64,000 nt of DNA from Sorex araneus (Eukaryota > Chordata > Mammalia > Eulipotyphla > Soricidae): positions 87,910,626 to 87,974,625 of the forward strand of contig NC_073305.1 of assembly GCF_027595985.1 (NCBI RefSeq), in the 5' to 3' direction. The translations under genes and the position numbers were made by a program. Of the stretch, positions 46,561-57,674 are shown piece after piece. Position 1 is the first letter of the stretch. Each line of letters begins with the position of its first letter. The notes beneath the pieces are model-generated. The model did no database searches and had not been told where the DNA came from. It worked only from the letters and a program-made list of their open reading frames with translations.

Positions 46561-47736
46561 AAAATCAACGGAAACATGGAAAAGTAGACCTGGAGCCGAG
46601 CTATGCCACCCCTCTACCACCCGTCTCAGCTTTCACCCTGAAGAAATGGAAAGCCTTCCTGAAACAGCGACGTGGCAGGGAGTCCTGGCGAGCCAGCCAG
46701 GTTCAGGGCAATGCTACCCTGGGAAAATGTAAATGAGCAAACCCAAAGGTTCTCTAGGCCTCAGTGATGGGTGGCTGAGACATGGATGGGGACAGCTGCT
46801 ACAGCTGAACCTGGGGACAACCCTGTCACTGCCTACCACCTTTAAGACCACAGGTGTCCCCCCAACCCTTGCACACCAAAATTCATATTCACCTCCTATA
46901 CCATAGGAGATGTCCTGCTAACCTGCTTCCTGATCCAGGGTCCTGGATCAGAAAACACAAACTCGGTTTGGTTGTTGCGTTCTATTCTATGGCCACAAGC
47001 CAGGGCACTAAGAGGCTGCTCCAGGGGATACACGGAGGACCTCTCGGTGCTGGGGAAGGAACCAGGGGGATCACGCTTGCCATTCTTGTGCTCTAGCCCT
47101 CTGCGCTCCCCCACTGACCCTGCTGAGACTCCTAGTGTACTACACGTAGCCAAGGTTAATTCATTAGCTGTTCCTGAACATTGTTCTCTGGCACTCAGTG
47201 CTGTGATTCCATCTTGCTGGCATGCCCGCTCCCCTTCACCCATTGAACACAATAACTATAAAGGAAAAAAAAGGGCTCAAAATAATCGGGAACAGCCGCC
47301 CTCTAGGACAGAAAAGACCGTCCCAGTTTCTTTCTATCCCCCAGGCTGGGAAGCTGATATTTTCCTCCACTTATTAATACGTCAGCACCAGGACATTTAT
47401 CAAACTAGGACAAGGTCTTCTTAGCAGACGGAATGCCTGGGCCATACAAACTATCGTTTAGAGCAACACAGCTCAGAGGCCTGATGTGGAAGTGTGCAGA
47501 CAGAACACCTCTACCACAGGCATCATCTCTGGAGGGCGCTCGGGGGCAGAGCATGCTCGTCTAGCCCATGCAAGGTTTTGTGTTGACCACAGGTACCACC
47601 TGGCCTCTGAGCTGGCTGACGCTGGCCCTGATGAAAACCAAGCCGGAGGTTTTCATTTCTATTCAGTTTCTCCAGGCACATGTGTACTGCCTCCCCATCC
47701 CACCCCCAGCCTGGTCTCCTTCCACCTCCAACTTAC
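46561..47736. other. ELOVL5 intron 5, remaining part
   Basis: No repeat or exon recognised. Confidence 0.5.
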
Positions 47737-47908
47737 AGTGTCCACAAGGGATCCAGTTCATCACAAACCACCAGATGTTCAGCATCGAGGCATGGTGGTA
47801 GACGTGCAGCACCGTGATCTGGTGGTTGTTCTTGCGCAAGATGAAAAAGAAGGTGTCCATAAATTCTATGAGTTTGGAGAAGTAGTACCACCACAGTACA
47901 TGGATGAT
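47737..47908 (-). CDS. ELOVL5: ELOVL5 coding exon 5 (catalytic core)
   Basis: 172 bp: 57 codons plus the first base of the split serine codon (donor gtaagt, acceptor 'cttcctcctag'). It encodes the elongase signatures in order: KLIEFMDT (the KxxExxDT motif, about residues 120-127), then HVYHH (the HxxHH histidine box, about 143-147). The catalytic histidines are all present. The third residue of the exon is His where human has Arg (IIHVLWW against IIRVLWW); a CpG transition would explain it. The end reads MNWIPCGH. Confidence 0.99.
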
Positions 47909-48257
47909 CTAGGAGGAAGGGTGAACAGTGCCTCAAGGTCACCTATGGGCTTGCAGACACCCCAGAACCCCACGCTGACTTGGAGAAGCCAAGATGGGAA
48001 GATCTGGTCGCTGCATGAGCCTGTAGCCAAAGGGAATGATGGGGACAAAAGGAAATGACAAGAGGACAAGTTTTAGGCGGGTCACAGACACCCTTCCAGA
48101 TCCCACAATCTGTCTATTCCCTTTGGGGCGGGGGGGGGGGGGGCTACCTGTGAAGCCATCAGCACAGAAAAACCATCCAAAAGGCTCTTTTGATTTCAGG
48201 GTGTGGCAGGGACACAGGAGCTGAGGCAGACAGAATGTGAATCAGCAGCCTCCATGT

Positions 48258-48432
48258 CTTAGCTGGAGCAATAATACAGTGGGGAGGGCGTCTGACCCGG
48301 GTTTGACCCCCCACCCCAGCATCCCATATGGTCCCCTGAGCACTGCCAGGAGTAATTCCTGAGTGTAGAGCCATGAGTAACCCGTGAGTATTGCCTAATG
48401 TGCCCCTCCCCCACCCGAAACCCCCAAAACTA
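48258..48432 (+). mobile_element. SINE in ELOVL5 intron 4
   Basis: 'agctggagcaataatacagt' and 'cagcatcccatatggtcccc' with both body units. The 3' end is C-rich. The head lost about 12 bp in the 'gccttgcacgc' segment. Confidence 0.83.
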
Positions 48433-48761
48433 AACTAAAGCATCAGTGCTCTGAGGGCATGTGGAAAAACAAGGGAGGTGTGTGGGGCGGCGGGCTCAGG
48501 ACCCTGCTTACCGCCCACAGCGCACACTGGTGAATGCACGCAAGCCCTCCCAGAGCCTCCAGGATTGCACTGCAGAAGGCTGGTGTTAGATTCCATTTTA
48601 TCACTCTAAGGTTCAAATTTTCCTTCTATGTATGTATACATACTGAAGGCCTAAATTTTTTTCCTTTTTTTTTCCCCATTGTGCCCAAGGGGGTCAGTCA
48701 ACCAATGAGGTTAAAGAGCTGTGCTTGTCTTTTGTGTAACTTTCTTAAAGAGACACACTAC

Positions 48762-48839
48762 CTTCGTATCGGATTCTCCCGCCGTGCGTGTGCCCTGACA
48801 CAAGAAGTTGTACTGGGCTTCCCATACTCCCGTCACCAG
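48762..48839 (-). CDS. ELOVL5: ELOVL5 coding exon 4
   Basis: 78 bp, 26 residues, phase 0 on both sides (acceptor 'gttttctag', donor gtagtg). It reads LVTGVWEAQY, NFLCQGTRTA, GESDTK. This is the loop between the first helices. Against human it has WEGKYNFF to WEAQYNFL and SDMK to SDTK, the densest group of changes in the gene. It is too short to be picked up as a separate open frame, but homology and splice sites agree exactly. Confidence 0.97.
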
Positions 48840-50315
48840 CTAGAAAACAAAGGGAAAAGCCAATCACCAATGACATCACTACCATGGAACTTCCTCAGTA
48901 CATTTCACTCATTTTAGAACTTGTGAAAACCAACCTCGACTTGGCTGAGGCCGGTTTGCACCGAGCCAAACCCTACACGGTAGGAGTATTAACAGCGGTG
49001 CAGTATTAATAGCAGTGGGAGTACTATCAAGGCCTAAGTATTAATCAAGAGGCCTCAGGGCCTGGGCCGTAAGTTCACAGGGAGCCACATGGAGGGTTCG
49101 GAGGTCCTCATTCCCTGGGGTCCCATCACAAGAGCCTTGCCAACTCACAGGCCCTTTCCCATGCTCCTTCCTGACCCCCATCTTCCCTCTCTGGGCCCCA
49201 GGCAGTGTGGGGAAGAGGTGGGGCCCACCTCACAACCTGGCTGAGAAGCCAGTGCCTCTCCATCTTGAGTGCATAGCCCTGTCCCCACGACACATTAAAA
49301 TATAGCCAGGGTGGGGTTGCAGGGAGGGTCATTTGTGACCAGAAAGTGTGGAGGGGGTGGGTGGTGAGGGGCTGGGTGGAAGGAGCCGAGTTCTAAGGCT
49401 CCCAGGAGACAGTGGTGCAGCCCGTCTGCAGCCCGCACCTGGAGCACCTGCGGTAAACCTAGCAATCAGCACCTGCTGTAAACCTAGCAATCAGTGTCAC
49501 CGTCCCCTGCAGCCTGGCTGCGCCCTCTGCATGGGAGGATGAGAACTTCTGGAGTCCCCAGAACTCGCCCATAAGCCGAGGAGTCACTGCTGCGTCATAA
49601 CCGAGACTGCAGAAGTGGGGCGCAATGCAGTCTGCCCCGCTCGCTGTGAGGGTCAGTTTCTCATCTGCATACCCCGAGGACGGTTGGCCTCGCTGAGCAC
49701 CAAGGACCCAGGTCCAGTGGACTAGCCAGGTGTGAGGCCGGCCAACATCCTGGGGCTGGCGAGTGCCCATGGGTGACATGATGATTACTCAAACATCTTG
49801 TGGCTGCTGTGGAGGGAGGGTCTCACGAGACCACCCTGTGCGCACACTGCAAACAACTGCTCAGGGAAAGGAGCCCGCCACTCGCTCCTGACATCCAGGG
49901 CAGCCTGAGACTCCTGTGAGTTTTTGGTGGCCTTGCGGAAGCAGACAAGGAACTCTTTTGGGTGGCCTGCCTGCCTCTGAAGGCGTTCCAGTCTCCCGCA
50001 GGAGGCACTGGCCCCTCCATCTCAACTTGTGTCCCCGACTCCAGCCGCCTTAGCATCTCCTGGGAACTCAGAAGACACACACCTCAAACATTCCTGAGCC
50101 CCAGCAGACCACAGAGCACTGAGACTGGTTTGCAAAGATGATGGCAGTGCAGTGGCACCTCCACAACGGGCACCTCCTAGAAGCCGGTCAGAAAATCTGG
50201 TCCCCGTGGCAGCTGGACGGAAACTTGATCCTCAACTGGCTGGAATGTGACCTAAGCTCTATTTTGATCATAGCTGGCTTTAAGCTGTGGCTCCCATGCT
50301 GGCTAGGATCATGAT
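48840..50315. other. ELOVL5 intron 3, repeat-poor 3' part
   Basis: No SINE recognised. It contains a 25-bp perfect-type tandem pair (49445-49469 and 49470-49494). No exon seen. Confidence 0.5.
49445..49494. repeat. Two-copy 25-bp tandem repeat
   Basis: Two units of 'cacctgcggtaaacctagca'+'atcag' in tandem, one mismatch between them. Confidence 0.95.
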
Positions 50316-50478
50316 TTTTTTCTTTTTTTTTTTACTTTTTGGGTCATACCCGGAGATGCTCAGGGGTTATTCCTGGCTCTGCACTCAGGAATCACTCCTG
50401 GCAGTGCTCGGGGCACCATATGGGATGCTGGATAAACAAACGCTCTACCCCCTACCTGCTGTACTACACTCCCGCCCC
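50316..50478 (-). mobile_element. SOR-type SINE in ELOVL5 intron 3
   Basis: 'cttttttttttactttttgg' to 'ctgctgtactacactcccgc'. The B-box region is deleted. Likely target-site duplication atcatgattttt/atcatgacttt. Confidence 0.88.
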
Positions 50479-50969
50479 ATCATGACTTTGAAAAACTCAC
50501 TAATACCTGGCCCTACACCCAAAACCATTAAACCAGGAAAGGGGGGGAGGGGACTTGGGGGGGGCGCGGGGGCTTTTATCATGCTCACAGGTAATTTTAA
50601 CCTGTGAGGACTGAAAATCATGGGTCTGGAGCCACTCACTTGCAAAGCCACAGGATGAGGAGCCGAGACAGAACCTCCTGCAGCCCCCACCTGTCCATCC
50701 TGTCGAAAAGAGCTCAGCTGGGTGAGCACACAGGGGCCCCCAAGGAACATAGGTTGATTCCAAATGCCCAAAGAGCCAGCGTTAAACGTCCACCCAGCCT
50801 GTCCTGGAAATGCATGCTCCAGTGGCGCCACAGACTCTCACTGACCACCACCCTGCTAGCTCACTCTCCTCCTACTGGCTTCCTTTGTTTGTTTTTTCCT
50901 GCAGGGTCATCTTCTACACAGGAGTGGGGGTGTAAAAAAAAAAAAAGGCACATCTAAAATGAAGAGTTA

Positions 50970-51270
50970 CCACCTTTAACAACATGTTAGTAATCTCCTA
51001 TACAAGAGATTAGTGGTTCCAGTGTGAAAAATAACAATCTTCACACACTTTCCTTGAAGGAAACTTTTTGGGATCATTTTTAGCCGATTCTTCATAATAA
51101 GCAATACAAAATAAATTATTTAGGTCCTGCTTTGGGGCAGGCTTTGGGGCTCGGGGTGGAAACGTTCCAAATGTAGTGGTGGGAAGGTATAATAGTGATG
51201 GGATTGGTGTTGGAATATTAAAGATGATAAATCATTGTCAACAACTTTATAAAAATAAAATTTAAAAAAA
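50970..51270 (+). mobile_element. ORF-less retroposon, type B, 301 bp
   Basis: 14-bp perfect target-site duplication aaaatgaagagtta (50956-50969 and 51271-51284). Homologous to the copies at 26.8 kb and 20.5 kb, ending 'caacaactttataaaaataa' plus an A-tail. It is 5'-truncated and lies in ELOVL5 intron 3, antisense to the gene. Confidence 0.9.
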
Positions 51271-51284
51271 AAAATGAAGAGTTA

Positions 51285-52095
51285 ATGATCTTTCAACCAA
51301 AGCCCTGCAGTGGGATTTAGAGTCCCTCTAAAGTGGGGAGGCAGTGTCACCGCAAAAAGCTCTGCAGAGCAGGGCCAGGGAAGCGATGTGTCCCCTTCCT
51401 CCGAGGCAGGCCCAGCTAATCTCAGCCCCTGAGTTCTTACAATGAAAAGATGGGCGGAACCAAATACACTCTCTTGGCAACATAGATCACATACCGAGCC
51501 ACACCATCGTGGAAAGAGCAGAGGCCTGAAGATCACTGGAAGGCAAGTCCTCTATACTAAGCCTGGCCGGGGAAGCACATGACACACAGACCGATCAGCG
51601 AGCCAAATATTCGAGAATTCCCATCCTAAGTGGGCGGAAGTGGGTTGAGGGTAGGGTACTGGGCAGCTTACAAACCGGAAACAGAGGGTGTCTAGGTGCT
51701 TTCCTACAAAGCCTTCCTACTCTGTCTCCAGGTGAGTAACTTCCAGCCAGTGGGAATGCCTGTGGCCAAAGGGAGCCGAGGGATGTGTGTATGTGTGTGG
51801 GGTGTCACAAGTTCTCCCATGAGTACTTACTGCCGGTGAGAACTTTTGAGAAGGTAGCCCTGTTTGTGTGCAGATGCACATGTGCAAGCGGAAGATACCT
51901 TACTTAAGGACTTGTGGGAAAGGCAAGGGAACTGGGGGTGGGGGGATGCAGACCTGGACCCCCACCTGTCACCCTGGAGCTGTCCCACCACAGGAATGGG
52001 CACAGACAGGCAGGGTGGGAGCTCTAGCAAAAGCGACTTTATAAAAATGCCTCCTCCCTTTCCGAAGATTATTCTAGAGGAATCTAGGGGAAGCA
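51285..52095. other. ELOVL5 intron 3, unique part
   Basis: No repeat or exon recognised. Confidence 0.5.
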
Positions 52096-52101
52096 TCCAA
52101 C

Positions 52102-52268
52102 TTTTTTTTTTTTGTCACACCCGGTGATGCTCAGGGGTTACTCCTGGCTCATGCACTCAGGAATTACTCCTGGCAGTGCTCGGGGGACCATAAGGGATGC
52201 TGGGAATTGAACCCGGGTCCGCCATGTGCAAGGAAAACGCCCTACCCGCTGTGCTATTGCTCCAGCCT
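52102..52268 (-). mobile_element. SOR-type SINE in ELOVL5 intron 3
   Basis: Full body with a T12 start. The 'gctttttgg' segment is lost. Likely target-site duplication catccaact/cacccaact. Confidence 0.9.
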
Positions 52269-52639
52269 CTGCACCCAACTCTTAATGCTAACCTCAAATC
52301 ACATTTGCCCCTCTTCCTAAATGGGGCGAAATGAAAAAAATCAAACACCCCTGTGACGGGAGGCTATCAGGAACTCATGACCAGGTGCTGGATGGCAGCT
52401 TTCCCGATACTAACGCATCAGGCGGGCACAGACTGGCCCTCTGAGCCACTTCCCTGCCAAGGCACCTCCGTCCAGCTCCATTGCTACAGTCGAAGGCCAG
52501 GCCACTCATCAGACCCATCACTACCTTCCTGACCGAGTTTCAAACCCAGACAGGCGCTCGGGAACTGGAACTCAGCACATAACTGCCGCGCATCTCCTAC
52601 CTCGGCACACACAAAAAGCCTCACCCAACAGTCATGCTC

Positions 52640-52770
52640 CACACTGCACAGGGGTGTGTGTGAGGAATGGGATATTGGGCCACAGCTGGCAGGGTGAGGG
52701 GTCAAGCCTGGGTCAGCTATCTGCAAGGCAAGCACCTCACCTGCCCTACAATCTCTCTGAACCAGCAATG
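52640..52770 (-). mobile_element. SINE fragment, minus strand
   Basis: 'gggtcagctatctgcaaggc', 'cacctgccctacaatctctc'. The body is mostly lost. Confidence 0.55.
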
Positions 52771-52784
52771 ACTGTTACTTTATT

Positions 52785-52918
52785 CTTTGATTCTGTTTTT
52801 GGGCCCCACCTGGCGGTGCTCGGGGATCACTCCTGGTGGGATTGGGGTGCTGGGGATCGAACCTGGGTCAGCCACGTGCAAGGCAAGCGCCCTACTGCTG
52901 CACTGGCACTCCAGCCCT
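52785..52918 (-). mobile_element. SINE, minus strand, internally deleted
   Basis: 'ccccacctggcggtgctcgg' to 'gcactggcactccagccc'. One body unit is missing. Confidence 0.82.
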
Positions 52919-53429
52919 ATTTTATTCTTTTCAAATGAGATGCTCTCTGTCGCCATCAAACCGCATTCTCCAAGCCTTAGAATTCCACCTCTATCCTTCA
53001 AAGTTCAGTTGGAAATGCTTCTGCGATTGCTCCCATGCTCACTCCAGGCTGCATCTGGTGTGGAGACGGGGAGTTACTCATTTGCTCTTTCCATTCTGGT
53101 TAACGGCCCACCGTAGGCTCCTTTTAAGATCTCAGGGTGGCTGGATGGAGCACGGGCACTTGCACACTTGAACAAATATTTGCTAAACTTAAAAACTTCA
53201 AGGTGCTGTTTTATGTCCCCCCAATCTAGGCCTCATGTTTTATTTTCTTTGCATTCTCTTTTTGTTTTCGCATCTGCTCTGCAAAATAGAGAACCCAAAT
53301 GTCGGGTTTTTTTACGAAGCTTGAATGTGACCATATATGTTCACCAGCGGAAAATTCATCTGCATCTATGTTTTTGGAAGCGCCTTACTTCGGGACGGAT
53401 GGAATAATTTAATCCCTAGGAACTAAGAA

Positions 53430-53610
53430 TCATGGTGCTAGAGAGACAGTACAGCCCGTAAGGTGCTTGCCGTGCAAATGTGACAGACCCGGGTTCAGCC
53501 CCTGGCACCACACATGGCCCCCGGGAGCCCCACCAAGAGTGACCCCTGAGTGCAGGGCCAGCAGTGAGCTCTGTGCACAGAGAAGCATGGCCCCAATACA
53601 AAATAAAGCC
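53430..53610 (+). mobile_element. Diverged SINE in ELOVL5 intron 3
   Basis: 'ggtgctagagagacagtaca', 'gacccgggttcagcccctgg' and 'gagtgcagggccagcagtga', plus an A-rich end. Confidence 0.8.
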
Positions 53611-54730
53611 AAAGTCATTTAAATGGCTCGGCACACCCCCAGCAGGGCTCTGTCCCCTCTAGCCCATGGGAAGCAGAGTAACAGAGCCCAGATGCTCTTG
53701 GAGCTGAGGCTGGGCCTTCTCTCCAGCCCCGCAAGGACACCTGAGGAGAGTGTGCTGAGTCAAGGTCACCATGGACACCAGTTCCCGTGGGGTTCAGGCC
53801 TGGCTTTTTTCCAGTGCGTGGCTCTGGTCAGTTTGCTGGACACTGGTAAGCAGCAGACACTAGGGGAGAGGCTCAGGTGGACACTGGTGAGGCACTGGGA
53901 GGAAGTTCAGGTCTCACCCAAGGCGTCTGTGAATCAGCTCTGGAGGGCAGGGCCCAGGCTCGGGGAACTGGCTGCCAGCAGGCATAGCGTCCACTCCTGC
54001 GCACTTCCCCTTCCCACCACCTACCCCAGGAGGTAATTTACCCTCACTGGTTTTTTCCACGTAACCAAGTTACCAACGGCAGCCCTGCAGACCATATGTG
54101 TTTTCTCCTCCCTTGGAGTAAATCGAACTTTAATTAGGCCTGGAGCATGGGAAGAGCTATAATTAAAGCCTCGCTAGAAGCTTTCTTCTCTCCTTATGAG
54201 ACAAATTCAATAAACCCAAGGTCGCTTCATGCATCTTTTCATTTAAAGAAGACACCTCCGACGCGGCTCCCAGCTGGGGCTCCGTGGCGCAAGTTGCAGA
54301 GTGAATCGTTTCTAACCAAGTTAACTTTTGTCGTCTAACACATTGAACCACAAATGAGCTGCAGCCCTCAACACAAGGACCATTCTTCCATGCCTCTTTC
54401 TGACTGCTGCCAAGACAACTCAGGAAATAGGGTCATTTAAAAATGCCAGGCCCCCCAAAAGCCATCCTGAGTGGCTTTTATCAGCGAGTATCCCCAACAG
54501 CCCATGATGTTGGAGCCATACAATGATCCACTCCCCAGAGGGGCAGGTGGGCTGCTTATTGTGAGAGAGACGGTCTCTCCAGACAGACATGGGATGATGG
54601 GCAATAAAGACAGATCTAAATGGGGCTCCAGCTGTACCACAGAACGTGTGTGTATGCACGCGCATGAGCCGGGAGGCATGGGTGGGAGAAGGTGACTCCC
54701 CAGACATGTACTGTTTTCTGTGGACAGGCT
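53611..54730. other. ELOVL5 intron 3, unique part with candidate enhancer
   Basis: No repeats. The segment 54030-54370 has paired homeodomain-type TAATTA words (54131-54136 and 54161-54166), the E-box words CATATG and CACGTA, and no simple repeats. See findings. Everything else is unremarkable. Confidence 0.45.
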
Positions 54731-54734
54731 TAGG

Positions 54735-54892
54735 GAACATACCTAGTGGTGGCTGAGGGTGTACTCCTGGCTCTGTGCTCAGGGATCACTCCTGGTGGGG
54801 CATGGGGGACGATACAGATGCTGGGGATTGAACCTGGGGCACCCCTGTGCAAAGCAAATGCACTATCTCCTACACTACCACTCCAGCCCCTA
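54735..54892 (-). mobile_element. Diverged SINE, minus strand
   Basis: 'ctcctggctctgtgctcagg' to 'cactaccactccagcccc'. Confidence 0.82.
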
Positions 54893-54925
54893 CCTCAGGC
54901 ATTCCTGATTATCAAGAGGTAAAGA

Positions 54926-55107
54926 CGGGCTGGAGTGATAGCACAGCAGGTAGGGCATTTACCTGGCACGCAGCCGACCTGGGTTCGATTCCCAGCATCC
55001 CATATGGACCCCCCAACACCGCCAGGAGTAATTCCTGACTGCAGAGCCAGGAATAACCTGTGTGCATCGCCGATTATGACCCCCCAAAAAAAAGCAAAAA
55101 AAAAAAA
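54926..55107 (+). mobile_element. SOR-type SINE, young
   Basis: Full-length with intact A and B boxes, an A tail, and a perfect 12-bp target-site duplication aagaggtaaaga (54914-54925 and 55108-55119). Confidence 0.95.
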
Positions 55108-55119
55108 AAGAGGTAAAGA

Positions 55120-55829
55120 TAGTACTTTTCAGGTCACAGATATGAAAATGTATTAATAGTCACTATTGTACTCTGGATCTGAAAGATCTGAAATTCATAG
55201 CCACCTTTTCATATTGCATAAATGGCACTCCCAAGATTGGGCAGGCAAAACCTTGACAAAGTGTGGCCCCAAACCAAAAAAATATATAAATAAAAAGAGA
55301 GAGAAACATCTTGGGTTGCAGCTGAATGAAACATCCTTGTGCAAACCCTAAGGTCCCAGGCTGTCCACCAGAGAAGTCTTCAGAACAAAGCACAAGGAAA
55401 CCCCCGGCCCTTGGCCCAGCTTGACACAGGGATGTCTGTCTAGCAGTTCTTTGCTCACTGCTCAGGATCCCCGACAGGTGCTCTCTGGGAGGCTGCTGCT
55501 ACACAGTGATAAAGGCTCACAGGAAGTTCCAAGCGGAAAACTGGTGGCTGAAGGTAGAATGCTCACAGCGCCGCAGGCTGAGGCATTACTGCACAAGGAT
55601 TTGGAGTACACAGATACGAATGCCAGCACCACCCCAGAACTTTCCCTCTGTGGCAAGGGAACAGGAACAGTGGAAAGAACACCAAATGAACAGCCAGCCC
55701 AGACTACCGGAATGCGGTAGACACCCCCTCCATCTTTACTACCATTGTGCCCAAATGTTCAATACTCCTGCTTCAAATAGTCCATGACCAGGTCTGTTAA
55801 GTAGGGCTGTTCCTCCTGGGAAGCCCATC
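55120..55829. other. ELOVL5 intron 3, unique part
   Basis: No repeat recognised. The 99-codon plus frame (55421-55720) is not supported by splice sites or any family I know. Confidence 0.45.
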
Positions 55830-55912
55830 TTCCTAGTCAGGCAACACTGCACAAAGACTCAAACAAAAGGACTCGCTTCGGATGCAGCAATGTGACCAGC
55901 TGAACCGCAAAG
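55830..55912. repeat. Copy 1 of an 83-bp dispersed duplicate
   Basis: Aligns with 57186-57267 at roughly 80% identity ('actgcacaaagactca', 'aaaaggact', 'cttcggatg', 'atgtgaccag'). The repeat family is unknown to me. Confidence 0.85.
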
Positions 55913-55919
55913 TTGATAT

Positions 55920-55998
55920 TTTCTGTGGAGGCAATGGTGGGGATGAACTGTGAAGGCTTGCACATGTGCGGTATTTACTACTGGGCCACACCCCCAGC
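55920..55998 (-). mobile_element. ID-like short SINE, minus strand
   Basis: 'gaaggcttgcacatgtgcgg', 'tactgggccacacccccagc'. Short and diverged. Confidence 0.45.
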
Positions 55999-56033
55999 CC
56001 ACCCTTTGCAGAAAGGTGACTACTAACTGCCTA

Positions 56034-56077
56034 CAACAACAACAACAACAACTACTACTACTACTACTACTACTACA

Positions 56078-56155
<78 letters not shown>
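56034..56155. repeat. (CAA)n then (CTA)n trinucleotide repeat
   Basis: About 6 CAA units then about 34 CTA units with one interruption (56075-56080). It lies in ELOVL5 intron 3 and reads (TAG)n on the gene strand. Confidence 0.97.
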
Positions 56156-56479
56156 ATCAACCACCTGACTACTAAGTACTCTTCCTTTGCGGAGTAAGTC
56201 TGCTTTGACAGAGGGCTTGACCTTGCTAAGCCAGCTGCAACAACACTTTACTAAAGGTGGGCAGAGACCACGCGGAGGCAGGCGTGGCTGGGACCCAAGC
56301 CATTCCTCCCCTTCTTCCGGTGGGAAGAGAAAGGCTGTCTGCGCGGCAGCCTTCTCATTCTCCCCACTCTCTGGGAGGCAGGCAGATAATCCAAGGGGCA
56401 ATAAACAAGTTTGAGTGTTTTCATTCCTTGAAGTTTCTCTTGGGAGGCATTTTTCTTTGTGGGAGGGTGGTTTAGAGGG

Positions 56480-56560
56480 GAGAGGGTCACACCTGGTGCT
56501 GGGAATCAAACCAAGATCAGCCATATGCAAGGCAAGTGTCTTAATCCCTGAGCAAGGAAT
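56480..56560 (-). mobile_element. SINE fragment, minus strand
   Basis: 'cacacctggtgctgggaatc', 'gatcagccatatgcaaggca'. The central body is deleted. Confidence 0.6.
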
Positions 56561-56610
56561 TAGAGCTATAAGGGAGCTATGAGTGAGAAATATTTCACCT
56601 AAAGGTCAGT

Positions 56611-56786
56611 CTTTTTGTTTTGGGTTTTTAGGCCACACCCAGCTATGTGCCAGTCTTACTCTGGGCTCTGCACTCAAGGATCGCTCCTGGTGGTGCTCCA
56701 GAGACCGTATGGGGGGCCAGCGGACCAAACCCAGATTAGCTGGTTGCAAGGCAAGTGCGCTGCCTGTTGTTCTCTCTCTGAGGCCC
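56611..56786 (-). mobile_element. Diverged SINE, minus strand
   Basis: 'taggccacacccagctatgt' to 'tgttctctctctgaggcccc'. Confidence 0.82.
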
Positions 56787-56789
56787 CAG

Positions 56790-57185
56790 TGGCCAGGCCT
56801 TTCTAATGAAGTTTATTAGATACGTGTCTCTCTAAACTTCTGAAAAATGGGAAAGGAGAATATAATAAAAAATGTCTTTCGCCAGTATTTTGGTAAAAAA
56901 TATTAACTTTAAATAGAAGATTAATTAAATTAAATATTATTTGCTCAATGTGTTATTCTCTATACTGTTTTTTCCATAACAACTTAATTTAGAAGAATCT
57001 GAAAAAAAAAAAAAAAAAGACAGTCAGAATGTTTCCAAAGCAACTGCTGTTCTGTCCTGTGCTTCAGTCAGGGTCATCGAAGCCAGAGGCCAGAAAGGAA
57101 GCAGCGACTAGGGCCCAAGGAGATCCCTGACAGCGCCAACGCCACAATCAGAGGGAGAGAGCCCATCAGGGGCTGGCTCTCGTCT
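56790..57185. other. ELOVL5 intron 3, AT-rich unique part
   Basis: AT-rich, with an A17 run at 57002-57018. No exon seen. Confidence 0.5.
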
Positions 57186-57267
57186 TCCTAGTCACGTAAC
57201 ACTGCACAAAGACTCATGTAAAAGGACTCACTTCGGATGTGGGTGATGTGACCAGCCGAACCAAAGA
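57186..57267. repeat. Copy 2 of an 83-bp dispersed duplicate
   Basis: Partner of 55830-55912, same orientation, 1.36 kb apart. Confidence 0.85.
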
Positions 57268-57489
57268 AAACCACCCCCACTACTCAGGCACATGAATGGG
57301 CTATGGGAAAATCACCAACTTGTCATCACTGATGCCTGTTGGGTGAGACTGTTTTCCCCCAAGAGAGGAAATGAGCTTCCACTCAAGGCCTTGGGTTTGA
57401 GGCTCCACCACAATGATTTTTAACAACTAAAAGCTGAAATTTTACTAGAAGGCTTATCGCAAAGTTTTATAAAGCTTATCGTGTTTCAT

Positions 57490-57580
57490 ATATGCTACAT
57501 TTTTTTGGTTTTTGGGGTCACACCCTGCAGTGCTCAGGGAACCAAATGCACCTTACCCAATTGTACTATCACTTCACCCC
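57490..57580 (-). mobile_element. SINE fragment, minus strand
   Basis: 'ttttggggtcacaccctgca', 'ttgtactatcacttcacccc'. A large internal deletion is present. Confidence 0.65.
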
Positions 57581-57674
57581 AAAAAACAGATGTTTAGTGA
57601 GAAATCTATGACCTTTGTCCTGGAAGTAAACACTTAAGGTTTTAGAAGATGATTAGAAGTAGTAACACTTTGAA

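Noticed and set aside
55421-55720. 99-residue plus-strand frame in ELOVL5 intron 3
   Set aside because: No recognisable family and antisense to the gene; no independent support.
55859-56530. 223-residue minus-strand frame
   Set aside because: Largely a translation of the CTA/TAG repeat.
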